Notes under the pieces: model-generated
Seen by the model: the letters and a program-made list of their open reading frames with translations, nothing else
Database searches by the model: none
What the model was told of the DNA's origin: nothing
Program-made: the position numbers and the translations under genes
Assembly (NCBI RefSeq): GCF_004010955.1
Contig: NZ_CP025227.1
Span: forward strand, 2,542,001 to 2,606,000
DNA: 64,000 nucleotides
Direction: 5' to 3'
Source: Actinomyces wuliandei
GTDB taxonomy: Bacteria > Actinomycetota > Actinomycetes > Actinomycetales > Actinomycetaceae
In this document: positions 34,096 to 41,889 of the stretch, in pieces
How the letters are laid out: each line of letters starts with the position of its first letter
Numbering within the stretch: position 1 is the first letter of the stretch

Positions 34096-34392
34096 TCACT
34101 TGAGCAGGATACCTGCCGTGTCTCCTCCGCTCTCCTCCATGCGGAGGAGACGCCCTCCCCTCCAGTAGGACGCCAGGGGAACCAGGATTCAGCTTTCCGG
34201 GCGAGCCAGACGCTTCACCCACGCTCCTACCCTGGTTTCAGCCAGCGGCCCTCCAGCCTGGTCGCTGACCACCTGCCCGGGCCGCCGGATCCACGGTCGG
34301 AGACCTGAGGTGGGGCGCCGCTGCCACTGCCTCCGCCCCGCCCCCGTCTCCGCCATCCCCCGGCCTGGCTCACCCAGCGAGAGGAGACTGTT
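34096..34392. other. 297-nt upstream region of the ABC-2 exporter
   Basis: No gene. A second, weaker hairpin (CTCCTCCGC at 34122-34130 with GCGGAGGAG at 34141-34149) follows the terminator. No clear -10 was found before the exporter gene, whose GTG has a GAGAGGAGA site. The loop and arms are CTCC-rich. Confidence 0.4.
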
Positions 34393-35346
34393 GTGATTGA
34401 GGCTGTCGAGCTGACAAAGCGGTTTGGTGACAAGACGGCCGTGGACCGGGTGTCCTTCACCGTGGAGCCGGGGACAGTGACGGGGTTCCTGGGGCCCAAC
34501 GGGGCGGGAAAGTCCACCACGATGCGCATGATCATGGGGCTTGACCGCCCCACCGGCGGCAGCGTGCGGGTCAACGGGCGCGCCTACCGGGACCTGGGAG
34601 CCCCGCTGTGCGAGGTCGGCGCCCTGCTGGACGCCAAGGGCATGCACGGCTCGCGCAGCGCCCGGGCGCACCTGACCCAGCTGGCGGTGTCCAACGGCAT
34701 CCCCACCAGGAGGGTCACCGAGGTGCTGGAGATGACCGGGCTGACGAGCGTGGCCCGCAAACGGGTCAAGGGCTTCTCCCTGGGGATGGGCCAGCGCCTG
34801 GGGATCGCCGCAGCCATGCTGGGCGACCCCGGGGTGCTCGTCCTGGACGAGCCGGTCAACGGGCTGGACCCCGAGGGCGTCAAGTGGGTGCGTGAGACCT
34901 GCCGGGCGCTGGCCGCCCAGGGGCGCACCGTGTTCATCTCCTCTCACCTGATGAGCGAGATGGCCCAGACCGCCGACCAGCTCCTGGTCATCGCCCGGGG
35001 ACGCATCCTGGCGCGCGGCCCGGTGGACGAGATCATCGCCCAGGCCACCAGCGACGTCGTGCGCGTGGTCTCCCCCCAGGCTGACGCCCTGGCCCAGGCC
35101 CTGGCCTCCCGGGGTGTGGAGACCTCCAGCCCCAGCCCTGGCACCCTGACCACCACGACCGCTCCGGCCCACGTGGTCGGCGAGGTCGCCGCCGCAGCCG
35201 GGGTCACCCTCCACGAGCTGACCACCCAGCACGCCAGCCTGGAGGAGGCCTACCTCACCCTGACCTCCGACGAGACCGAGTACACCACCGGGCAGGCCAC
35301 CGGAGCAGCCGCCCCCGACCGCAGGCGGGCACCAGCCACCGCCTAG
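34393..35346 (+). CDS. ABC-2 type exporter, ATPase subunit
   Basis: A 317-residue ATPase of the drug/lantibiotic/bacteriocin exporter class. Walker A GPNGAGKST (about 37-45), signature SLGMGQRLGIAAAML, Walker B VLVLDEPVNGLDP and the switch SSHLMSEM are intact. The last 90 residues are the usual regulatory extension (SPQADALAQALASRG). It works with the next gene, an ABC-2 permease, and a histidine kinase and response regulator follow. That is the common layout for sensing and detoxifying cell-envelope antibiotics or peptides. The cargo is unknown. GTG 34393 has a good ribosome-binding site. Confidence 0.9.
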   Translation: MIEAVELTKRFGDKTAVDRVSFTVEPGTVTGFLGPNGAGKSTTMRMIMGLDRPTGGSVRVNGRAYRDLGAPLCEVGALLDAKGMHGSRSARAHLTQLAVSNGIPTRRVTEVLEMTGLTSVARKRVKGFSLGMGQRLGIAAAMLGDPGVLVLDEPVNGLDPEGVKWVRETCRALAAQGRTVFISSHLMSEMAQTADQLLVIARGRILARGPVDEIIAQATSDVVRVVSPQADALAQALASRGVETSSPSPGTLTTTTAPAHVVGEVAAAAGVTLHELTTQHASLEEAYLTLTSDETEYTTGQATGAAAPDRRRAPATA

Positions 35347-35425
35347 CAGTGCCTGGTCCGCGAGCCCATGGCCGTACCTGCCGCACCCCTGTCCCCAACC
35401 ACTACAGCTTTGCCAAGGAACTATC

Positions 35426-36325
35426 ATGCCTACCCCAGCAGCCGCCGCAGCGCCCACCCGGGCAGCCAGCGCCGTGTCCGACACAGTCCCCTCCCCCAGC
35501 ACAGCCTCCTCCGCCAGGCGCCCCCACCGCAGCCGTATTACCGGGCGCCAAACCTTCATCCGCGCCGTCTACGCCGAGTGGGTCAAGATCCACAGCCTGC
35601 GCTCCACCTGGATCACCAGCGGCCTCGCCCTCTTCCTGACCGCCTCCTTCGGAGCCGCTATCGCTATCGCCTACGCTGCCGAGGAGGCGTACAGCGAGGC
35701 GGCAGACAGCCTCACGGTCGGTATCACCTTCGGCCAGATCGTCATCTGCGTCCAGGCGGCCCTCATCGTCACCGGCGAGTACGCCTCGGGACAGATCCGC
35801 TCCTCCCTGGCCGCCGTCCCCCACCGGGGCAGGCTCCTGGCCGCCAAGGCGGTCGTCGTCTCAGCCCTGGCCTTCCTCCTGGGCCTGGTCTCCATCCTTG
35901 TCGCCTGGGGGGTGTCCGCCCCGTTCCTGGGTGAGCACGCCGGGTCCCTCACGGACCCCGAGTACCTGGGATACTTCTGGGGGGCTGGCCTGTCCTTTGT
36001 AGGTATCGCGCTCATGTCCCTGGGCCTGGGCTTCCTCCTGCGCTCCACCGCCGGCACCATCACCCTCGCCGTCGTGCTGCTGTTCATCATACAGATCCCC
36101 CTGGGCCTGCTCGCAATGAGGTGGCCGCAGGCCGCCGAAGCCGTCGGCCTCCTGCCCGGTGGCGCCAGCCAAGCCGTGTCGGACCCTTTCTCCCAGATCG
36201 CTCAGTGGGGGGTAAGCGGCACCCAGTACGCCCTTGAGCACTGGCAGGCTGTCACCGTCTTCGCCGCCTGGGCGGTCGTGCCCGTCGTCATCGGCTGGAT
36301 CGTCCTGTCCCGGCGTGACGCCTAG
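35426..36325 (+). CDS. ABC-2 type exporter, permease subunit
   Basis: A 299-residue membrane protein that pairs with the upstream ATPase. After a 40-residue Ala/Thr/Pro-rich N-terminus comes FIRAVYAEWVKIHSLRSTWIT, the amphipathic entry helix typical of ABC-2 permeases, and then six hydrophobic segments. GEYASGQIRSSLAAVPHRGRLLAAKA is the conserved coupling region. AAGGA lies before the ATG. Three CCTAGGT copies overlap and follow the stop, and a 28-bp hairpin lies before the kinase gene. Confidence 0.88.
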   Translation: MPTPAAAAAPTRAASAVSDTVPSPSTASSARRPHRSRITGRQTFIRAVYAEWVKIHSLRSTWITSGLALFLTASFGAAIAIAYAAEEAYSEAADSLTVGITFGQIVICVQAALIVTGEYASGQIRSSLAAVPHRGRLLAAKAVVVSALAFLLGLVSILVAWGVSAPFLGEHAGSLTDPEYLGYFWGAGLSFVGIALMSLGLGFLLRSTAGTITLAVVLLFIIQIPLGLLAMRWPQAAEAVGLLPGGASQAVSDPFSQIAQWGVSGTQYALEHWQAVTVFAAWAVVPVVIGWIVLSRRDA

Positions 36326-36347
36326 GTCAAGCACCTAGGTCCTAGGT
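36321..36347. repeat. three CCTAGGT copies at the exporter gene end
   Basis: CCTAGGT occurs at 36321-36327, 36334-36340 and 36341-36347, with the first including the permease stop codon. CCTAGG is a perfect 6-bp palindrome. It could be a cluster of half-sites for the adjacent response regulator, or chance. Confidence 0.45.
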
Positions 36348-36460
36348 AGAGACAGATAGACAGCATGGTCACCACCCAGCCTCTGGCTGGCGGCCCTCAC
36401 GCGGGCCGGTCCAAGCACCTCGCAACCAGGGAGCGGACCGGCCCGCTGGCCTACCAGCAC

Positions 36461-36525
36461 CCACCGCAACGCACCTCACCCCGCCCGCCGGGCGCCTGCG
36501 GGCGGGGTGAGGTGCGTTGCGGTGG
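36461..36525. terminator. 28-bp perfect hairpin before the histidine kinase gene
   Basis: The arms 36461-36488 and 36498-36525 pair without mismatch around a 9-nt loop, the longest stem in the window. It lies after the exporter genes and ends one base before the probable -10 of the kinase gene (CACACT, 36526-36531), so it should insulate the two units. Confidence 0.85.
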
Positions 36526-36531
36526 CACACT
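36526..36531 (+). promoter_or_regulatory. candidate -10 (CACACT) of the leaderless kinase gene
   Basis: CACACT is followed by 7 nt and ATG 36539. The context TGGCACACTGG resembles the TGGCACAGTGG found before ispH and xseA. Confidence 0.35.
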
Positions 36532-36538
36532 GGCCCCG

Positions 36539-38290
36539 ATGCCCGACTCCTCCCCCAGCCTCGACACTGCCTCGGCCCAGGTCGCCCCAAGAGGGGCGCT
36601 TGAGGGTCGTGAGGGTACTGACAGCCGTCGTTCCCCGCGACGCCTCCTGCGTGGCCTCGCCCGCTCACTGACATCCTGGTACCGCAGCCACCCTACCTGG
36701 GTGGACGGCGCCATCGCCGTGGCGGTCCTGCTGACCAACATCCTCATGGCCCACCTGACCCTCCATCAGTACGGGGAGTCGCTGTCCTCCGTCGCGGCCC
36801 TGGTGGCACGCTACCCCCTGGCGCTTGCCGCCTGGCTGTGCGGTGCTATGGCCCTGACCCTGCGGCGGCGTCACCCCGTGGTGGCGTGGCTGGCTCTGCT
36901 GACCCTGCTGCCCCTGTATGAGCAGCTCCTCCTGTGGGTCCACCGACCGCCTACGATCGAGGAGTTCGGGCTGGCCGCTGTCGTCATCACCATATTCGCC
37001 TGGCTAGGCGTCCCCATCACCTTGGGAACAGTCGCCGCTCGCAGCCACCCGCTGACAACCTGGACCGCCTGGGTCACGACAATGGCCGTCTTCTACCTGA
37101 CAGCAGTCTTCATTGAGGGCAACCCTGCGACCTCGGGGCAGACGCTTCAGGTGACGCTCCAGATGACACTCATCTTTCTGGTCACGGTACTGACGGGGCT
37201 GAACCTGCGCTCGGCACGCCTACGCGTCACCGAGGTGGAGGTGCGCTCCTCACGCCTGGCGCTGGCTCGCGAGCAGGAGACCCTGCTGGCTGCCTCCAAC
37301 GAGCGCAGCCGGATCGCCCGGGAGATGCACGACGTCGTCGCCCACTCCCTGGCTGTCATGATCACCATGGCTGACGGCGCGACGGCTACCATCGACCGCG
37401 ACCCGGCCACCGCTAGGAAGGCCCTGGAGACGCTGGCGGAGACCGGGCGCGGGGCACTGGCGGACACCCGCCGCCTGGTCGGCGTGCTGCGGGAGGACCC
37501 GGCGCTGACCGGGGTCGGGCAGGACACTGGTAGCCCGCCCGTCTCCGGGGATCAGCCCTCAGACCCTACCGAGGACGCCCCTGAGGTTGGCGGGGCGCTG
37601 CTCCCACCCGACCTTCACCCTGCCGAAGGAGCCGGAGACACCGAGGGCAACGACCCCGGCCCCTCCCGGAGCGCGGCAGCTAGGTCCCGGGCAGCCCGGA
37701 CGGGCACCCGGTCATCCCGCTCCCCCGAGGTGCGCGACCTGCCTGTCCCGGAGTTCGCACCTCCGGGGACCGTGGCGGCTGTCGAGCCCAGCGCCCCGAT
37801 CGCGGACCTGCGCCGGGAGGCCACCGACCACGACTCGGACTCCTCCGCAGGGGCAACCCCGCTGGCTCCGGCCCCGGAGCAGGCGGATATCGCCGGGCTG
37901 GTGGGACGCTTCCGCGCCGCTGGGGTCCCGGTGGACTACACGTGGTCTGGGGAGGCGCTGCCTGAGGACAAGGCCCTCCAGCTGACAGTGTTCCGTATCG
38001 CTCAGGAGGCCCTGACCAACATCCTGCGCTACGCTCCTACCTCACCGCGGGTGGCAGTCACCGTCGAGCGTCACACTGGCACGGCTGTCCTCACCGTGGA
38101 CAACGAGGCGGCTCCCGGAGCCCGCCCGATGCACGGCTCCGGCAAGGGCCTCATCGGCATGCGGGAGCGGGCTGCGGTCTATGGCGGGAGCGTCCAGGCC
38201 GGACCGACCGCCACGGGCTGGCGGGTCCGGGCGGTCCTGCGCTGGGACGAGAAGAACGAAGGAACACTGTCATGGCAGATGCCTCTGTGA
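36539..38290 (+). CDS. NarL-class sensor histidine kinase
   Basis: A 583-residue HisKA_3/HATPase_c kinase. About five hydrophobic segments occupy residues 50-190. The phosphoacceptor is in ERSRIAREMHDVVAHS (about 255-270). The ATPase domain has EALTNILRYAP (N-box, about 490) and GSGKGLIGMRER (G-box, about 533). Between the two catalytic parts is an unusually long, low-complexity linker of about 130 residues (about 317-450), rich in Pro, Ala, Ser and Arg, where most such kinases have only a short connection. ATG 36539 is chosen because the frame further up runs through the 28-bp hairpin. It overlaps the regulator gene by 19 nt. Confidence 0.9.
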   Translation: MPDSSPSLDTASAQVAPRGALEGREGTDSRRSPRRLLRGLARSLTSWYRSHPTWVDGAIAVAVLLTNILMAHLTLHQYGESLSSVAALVARYPLALAAWLCGAMALTLRRRHPVVAWLALLTLLPLYEQLLLWVHRPPTIEEFGLAAVVITIFAWLGVPITLGTVAARSHPLTTWTAWVTTMAVFYLTAVFIEGNPATSGQTLQVTLQMTLIFLVTVLTGLNLRSARLRVTEVEVRSSRLALAREQETLLAASNERSRIAREMHDVVAHSLAVMITMADGATATIDRDPATARKALETLAETGRGALADTRRLVGVLREDPALTGVGQDTGSPPVSGDQPSDPTEDAPEVGGALLPPDLHPAEGAGDTEGNDPGPSRSAAARSRAARTGTRSSRSPEVRDLPVPEFAPPGTVAAVEPSAPIADLRREATDHDSDSSAGATPLAPAPEQADIAGLVGRFRAAGVPVDYTWSGEALPEDKALQLTVFRIAQEALTNILRYAPTSPRVAVTVERHTGTAVLTVDNEAAPGARPMHGSGKGLIGMRERAAVYGGSVQAGPTATGWRVRAVLRWDEKNEGTLSWQMPL

Positions 38291-39021
38291 ACGACCCCGT
38301 GAGCAACCCGGCCGTATCCGGCAACGACGACGGTGCGGGTACCCCGGAGGACCCCGCACCGGTGAGCGTCCTCCTGGCTGACGACCAGTCCCTCATGCGT
38401 ATGGGCTTCCGCATGGTGCTGGACGCCGAGCCGGGTATCGACGTCATCGGTGAGGCCTCCGACGGGGCCACTGCCGTCACCCAGGCCCGGGCGCTGGGAC
38501 CCGACGTCATCCTCATGGACGTGCGCATGCCGGGGATGAACGGGATTGAGGCGACCGAGACGATCGTGCGGGAGCTCCCCGGCACCCGGATCCTGATCTT
38601 GACCACCTTCGACCTGGACGAGTACGCCTTTGCCGGGCTGCGTGCCGGAGCCTCGGGGTTCCTCCTCAAGGACACGCGTCCAGCAGACCTGGCAGCCGCC
38701 ATCCGTACGGTGGCCTCCGGCGAGGCCGTGGTCTCCCCCCGGGTCACCAGGAGGATGCTGGAGATGTTTGCCTCCTCGCTGCCGGAGGACCAGGAGAGGA
38801 CCGCCACCTCCCAGGACCCGCGCATCACCTCCCTGACCCCCCGGGAGAAGGAGATCCTGCTGCTCATGGCCCGGGGGATGTCCAACGCGGAGATCGCCGA
38901 CCATCTGGTGGTGTCCGCCACCACGGTGAAGACCCACGTCGGCAACGTGCTGACCAAGCTGGACGTGCGCGACCGGGTCCAGGCCGTCGTCCTCGCCTAC
39001 GAGTCAGGGCTCATGGCCTAG
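38272..39021 (+). CDS. NarL/LuxR-family response regulator
   Basis: A 249-residue DNA-binding partner of the upstream kinase. The receiver domain (about 25-140) contains LLADDQSLMRMGFRMVL and the phosphorylation site in PDVILMDVRMPGMNG (Asp near residue 82), then LILTTFDLDEYAF and LLKDTRPADL. The LuxR-type helix-turn-helix is LTPREKEILLLMARGMSNAE to TTVKTHVGNVLTKL (about 188-230). It probably regulates the ABC-2 exporter upstream, as is common for this layout. Its TAG stop shares four bases (CTAG) with the stop of the opposing gene. Confidence 0.93.
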   Translation: MADASVNDPVSNPAVSGNDDGAGTPEDPAPVSVLLADDQSLMRMGFRMVLDAEPGIDVIGEASDGATAVTQARALGPDVILMDVRMPGMNGIEATETIVRELPGTRILILTTFDLDEYAFAGLRAGASGFLLKDTRPADLAAAIRTVASGEAVVSPRVTRRMLEMFASSLPEDQERTATSQDPRITSLTPREKEILLLMARGMSNAEIADHLVVSATTVKTHVGNVLTKLDVRDRVQAVVLAYESGLMA

Positions 39022-39506
39022 GAGCAGGACCCGGCTCCGGCCTCCCACCGGCTGAGGCTGCCACGCTCGTCACGGCGCGGGTAACGGTCGTAGGTGTCGA
39101 TATGCACCAGCAGGTCAGCCCGTTGCAGAGCACCCAGGGAGTCCGGGGTGAACTGGACCACGACCTGGTCCTGGCGCACCGTGGCGGGCAGGGAGTCCGC
39201 CGCCCGGCAGGCATCGTCCTGGTCGTCAAACATCATGACCACAGCGGTGTCCGAGGTCACCGCCCACCGGCAGGGCAGGTCATCCACACAGGTCTGCGCC
39301 GTGGTCTCCTCCGGGTCAGGCATGAGCTCGGGGTCAAGGGTCCCCAACTCCATCGTCCACTCCGCCAGGGCATCAGCACGCTGTGCCTCGTGGCGGGCCG
39401 CCATGGCGTTGCAGCCTGCGAGACCCCCGTACAGCAGGCCCAGGACCGCCACCACGATGACGATCCCCCGGAGCTGACCCCGCAACGCGCCACGTACCGC
39501 CACCAC
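39018..39506 (-). CDS. small membrane-anchored protein, tandem paralogue 1
   Basis: About 162 residues. I do not recognise the family. One N-terminal hydrophobic segment (IVIVVAVLGLLYGGLAGC) anchors or exports it, and the rest should be outside the membrane. It shares with the next two genes TCVDDLPCRWAVTSDTAVVM, MFDDQ, CRAAD and VQFTPDSL. A conserved Cys-x(4)-Cys and a C-terminal Cys suggest disulfides. GTG 39506 is chosen because TAGGGT ends 6 nt upstream (minus strand), so it is leaderless. GTG 39512 is possible. It is the last of three tandem copies behind a secreted DUF2599 protein. Confidence 0.75.
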   Translation of the reverse strand: MVAVRGALRGQLRGIVIVVAVLGLLYGGLAGCNAMAARHEAQRADALAEWTMELGTLDPELMPDPEETTAQTCVDDLPCRWAVTSDTAVVMMFDDQDDACRAADSLPATVRQDQVVVQFTPDSLGALQRADLLVHIDTYDRYPRRDERGSLSRWEAGAGSCS

Positions 39507-39512
39507 GACCAC

Positions 39513-39518
39513 ACCCTA
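39513..39518 (-). promoter_or_regulatory. -10 hexamer TAGGGT of paralogue 1
   Basis: On the minus strand TAGGGT is followed by 6 nt and GTG 39506. Paralogue 2 has the same TAGGGTGTG sequence 8 nt before its ATG at 40001, so each copy seems to have its own duplicated promoter. Confidence 0.5.
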
Positions 39519-40001
39519 CGACGGGCAGGACTCGATGACCCAGGGAAACCAGGACAGGTCCTCGATCATGCTGTCCGGATAACGATCGTAGATGTGGAAG
39601 TGCCGCAACAGGTCGGCCCGCTCCTGCGTGGTCAGGGCACCGGGGGTGAACTGGACGGCAAGCCAGCTGCGTCGAACTGTGCCGGACAGTCTGTCTGCGG
39701 CCCGGCAGGCGTCCCTCTGGTCGTCGAACATCATGACCACCGCAGTATCTGAGGTGACCGCCCACCGGCAGGGCAGGTCCTGCGTACACGTCTGGTCCGT
39801 GGTCTCCACCGGATTGGGCATGAGCTCTGGGTTGAGCGCCCCCAGCTCCACTGCCCAGTCCGCCGGAATGTCGTCACGACGCTCCGTGTAGTGAGCCGTC
39901 ATCATGACAGCAGCCACAACACCTCCGCACAGCAGACCTAAGACCGCCACCACAATGACGATCTCCCGGACCTGGCTGCGGAACGGAGTATGTGCTGCCA
40001 T
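39516..40001 (-). CDS. small membrane-anchored protein, tandem paralogue 2
   Basis: 161 residues, unknown family. An N-terminal hydrophobic segment (EIVIVVAVLGLLCGGVVAAVM) precedes an extracytoplasmic domain sharing QDLPCRWAVTSDTAVVMMFD, DACRAADRL, VQFTPGALTTQERADLL and the C-terminal PWVIESCP pattern with its neighbours. It is clearly a duplicate of 39018-39506 and 40013-40477. The start is ATG 40001. TAGGGT lies 8 nt before it and there is no Shine-Dalgarno sequence. Paralogues 2 and 3 keep DLSWFPWVI / DNFPWII near the end, while paralogue 1 has diverged there. Confidence 0.78.
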   Translation of the reverse strand: MAAHTPFRSQVREIVIVVAVLGLLCGGVVAAVMMTAHYTERRDDIPADWAVELGALNPELMPNPVETTDQTCTQDLPCRWAVTSDTAVVMMFDDQRDACRAADRLSGTVRRSWLAVQFTPGALTTQERADLLRHFHIYDRYPDSMIEDLSWFPWVIESCPS

Positions 40002-40012
40002 GACATCACACC

Positions 40013-40477
40013 CTACGGACAGTGGCGGATGATCCAGGGGAAGTTGTCGATGGCGTCAGTGGAACGCTTGTAGCTGTCAAAGTGCACCAGCAGGTCGGTC
40101 CGTTGCTCCACACTCAAGGTGCCGGGGGTGAACTGGACGGCAAGCCAGTCGTGGCGCACCGTGTGAGGCAAGGTCTCTGCGGCTCGGCAGGCCTCCGCCT
40201 GGTCGTCGAACATCATGACGACGGCGGTGTCCGAGGTGACCGCCCACCGGCAGGGCAGGTCATCCACGCAGGTCCTCTCCGTCGTCTCCACCGGGTCAGG
40301 AAATACCTCAGAATCATAAGACCCCAGAAATATAGCCCAGTCCACCGGAATATCATCGCGGCGCTCCATCGCCACGGTACAGGCCACGAATCCGCCGAGC
40401 AGGAGGACCAGCACCACAGCCACGATCAGGACACTCCGTCCCCAGGTCTGCAACGCAGTCCGCCACTGCCCTATCAT
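40013..40477 (-). CDS. small membrane-anchored protein, tandem paralogue 3
   Basis: 154 residues, unknown family, first of the three copies in transcription order. The hydrophobic segment SVLIVAVVLVLLLGGFVAC is followed by ERRDDIPVDWAIFLGSYDSE, then the shared VDDLPCRWAVTSDTAVVM and FTPGTLSVEQRTDLLVHFDSY. The end is NFPWIIRHCP. ATG 40477 has a GGAG site 6 nt upstream. GTG 40492 in frame is the alternative. It lies 91 nt downstream of the secreted DUF2599 gene on the same strand, so co-transcription is possible. Base composition of its 5' end is more A/T-rich than the flanking genes. Confidence 0.78.
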   Translation of the reverse strand: MIGQWRTALQTWGRSVLIVAVVLVLLLGGFVACTVAMERRDDIPVDWAIFLGSYDSEVFPDPVETTERTCVDDLPCRWAVTSDTAVVMMFDDQAEACRAAETLPHTVRHDWLAVQFTPGTLSVEQRTDLLVHFDSYKRSTDAIDNFPWIIRHCP

Positions 40478-40568
40478 AATCGGCTCCTGCACCTAAAGAA
40501 CCCCTTAAGGACGGAACGACAGTATAAAGAAGTGACACCCACGGAGCACAACAGTGACATACTCCCGC

Positions 40569-41621
40569 CTACTCCCAATTACACTGGTGCTCCCACACAG
40601 CATACCACCGCGAGTTGTTAGGCCTGAACATCTCCAGATCCCAGTGAAACCCCGCACCAACAACAGGACGCCCGTAAAGAACATGGCAATTGTATTGCTG
40701 TTGAATAGTCAGTTTGTCGGCCGTCCGTGGCCTCTTGTCCACGACTTCATCCCACCCGTAGGTCATGAGGATCGTCTCCGCGCTAACTACACTGGTGTAA
40801 TATACAAATCGCCCCCAGTTAGACAGCACTACGGAGATTACCAACTGATCATTCTCCTGGCCGTCGCGGTTGTACACAGCCTCGCTGAACAGGTCGATGC
40901 CCAGCCACGGGTCCGCCACCACGGGGTAGGCGGCTCCGCCGGAGTGGTGCTCGATCACCTGGGTGACCACCACGCCGCCGGAGCTGGACTCCTCGACCTC
41001 GTAGCGGGTGGCCAGCTCGGTGCCGTTGGCGTCCTTGGCCCACGGCGGGGTCAGGCCCCCGAGGAACTCGCCCTCGGCGGAGGTGAACACCACCCCGCCG
41101 TCCTCCTCAGCCACCTCGGCAGCCGCCCCCTCAGGCAGACCCACCTGGAAGGGGTAGCGCTCGGGCGCGTCCGCGGACTCCACCATGAGGGCCACCTGGG
41201 CGGAGCCGTCCTCCTTGACCACCGCCACGGAGGTGAACCCCTGCTCGTTGGCGAAGGACACCACCCCGTCACCCACCGGCACGGCGGTCTCAGAAGTCTC
41301 AGCGTAGGGCAGGGTGAGGCTGACCTCCTTGCCCTGCTGCGAGGTCAGGTGGATCGGGGTGCTGGGGTCCTCGGAGACCACCGTGTCGGTGACGTCGGTG
41401 TCCACCGTCAGCACCTGGCTGGTGCTGGTGCTCGGCGTCACCGCCGCGACGTCGTCCAGGAGGTTCCCGCCAGGCACGGCCGCCAGGGTCTCGCGGACAG
41501 TCTCCGGGTCGGTGGCCGCAGACGCGGTCGAGGCGGGGACGACGGCGAACAGGGCGGTCACGACTGCGGCCGCCGCAGCCGTCAGGGTCGTAAGCCGTCG
41601 GTACCTGGCAGTGCGAGTCAT
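40569..41621 (-). CDS. secreted modular protein with C-terminal DUF2599 domain
   Basis: A 350-residue exported protein. A standard signal peptide (RRLTTLTAAAAAVVTALFAV, cleavage near ASA-ATD) is followed by a beta-rich backbone domain (about 45-255) that ends with the AYPVVADPW motif. In secreted actinobacterial proteins this motif often marks the junction to a variable C-terminal module. The last 60-70 residues (WDEVVDKRP, QQQYNCHVLYG, WDLEMFRPN, HQCNW) match the DUF2599 domain, function unknown. By my count 40621-40860 is about 52% G+C, while the preceding coding part is near 70%. That suggests the C-terminal module was acquired. ATG 41621 has an AGAGGGG site. Confidence 0.8.
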   Translation of the reverse strand: MTRTARYRRLTTLTAAAAAVVTALFAVVPASTASAATDPETVRETLAAVPGGNLLDDVAAVTPSTSTSQVLTVDTDVTDTVVSEDPSTPIHLTSQQGKEVSLTLPYAETSETAVPVGDGVVSFANEQGFTSVAVVKEDGSAQVALMVESADAPERYPFQVGLPEGAAAEVAEEDGGVVFTSAEGEFLGGLTPPWAKDANGTELATRYEVEESSSGGVVVTQVIEHHSGGAAYPVVADPWLGIDLFSEAVYNRDGQENDQLVISVVLSNWGRFVYYTSVVSAETILMTYGWDEVVDKRPRTADKLTIQQQYNCHVLYGRPVVGAGFHWDLEMFRPNNSRWYAVWEHQCNWE

Positions 41622-41685
41622 GCTAGGCCCCTCTTGATCGTCCCTTGTCATCGTTGACACGCGGCCCGCCACCCCGGCGAGCCGC

Positions 41686-41700
41686 TGACATGTACTGTCA
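41686..41700. promoter_or_regulatory. perfect dyad TGACATGTACTGTCA upstream of the DUF2599 gene
   Basis: TGACA and TGTCA are exact inverted repeats separated by 5 nt, 65-79 nt upstream of the secreted protein's ATG. On the minus strand TTGCCG directly precedes it. Its place in the promoter region suggests an operator; the regulator is unknown. Confidence 0.5.
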
Positions 41701-41889
41701 CGGCAACTTTATCACAGATATCGCAGAGATAACGGTGTTCCTCCGAGACTCAGCACACGTGAGCCCACTCCGCCGGGGACGTCCTCACCTCGGGCACCGG
41801 CGTCTCCACCCCAGCAGACCCGGCCCCGTGTGCGGCCGGGCCACCAGGCGCCCGCCCAGGCGTGGAGACGCGAGGGCAGCACAAGCGGG

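Noticed and set aside
36365-36538. Upstream extension of the histidine kinase
   Set aside because: It would translate through the 28-bp hairpin; the promoter-like hexamer at 36526 and ATG 36539 give a better start.
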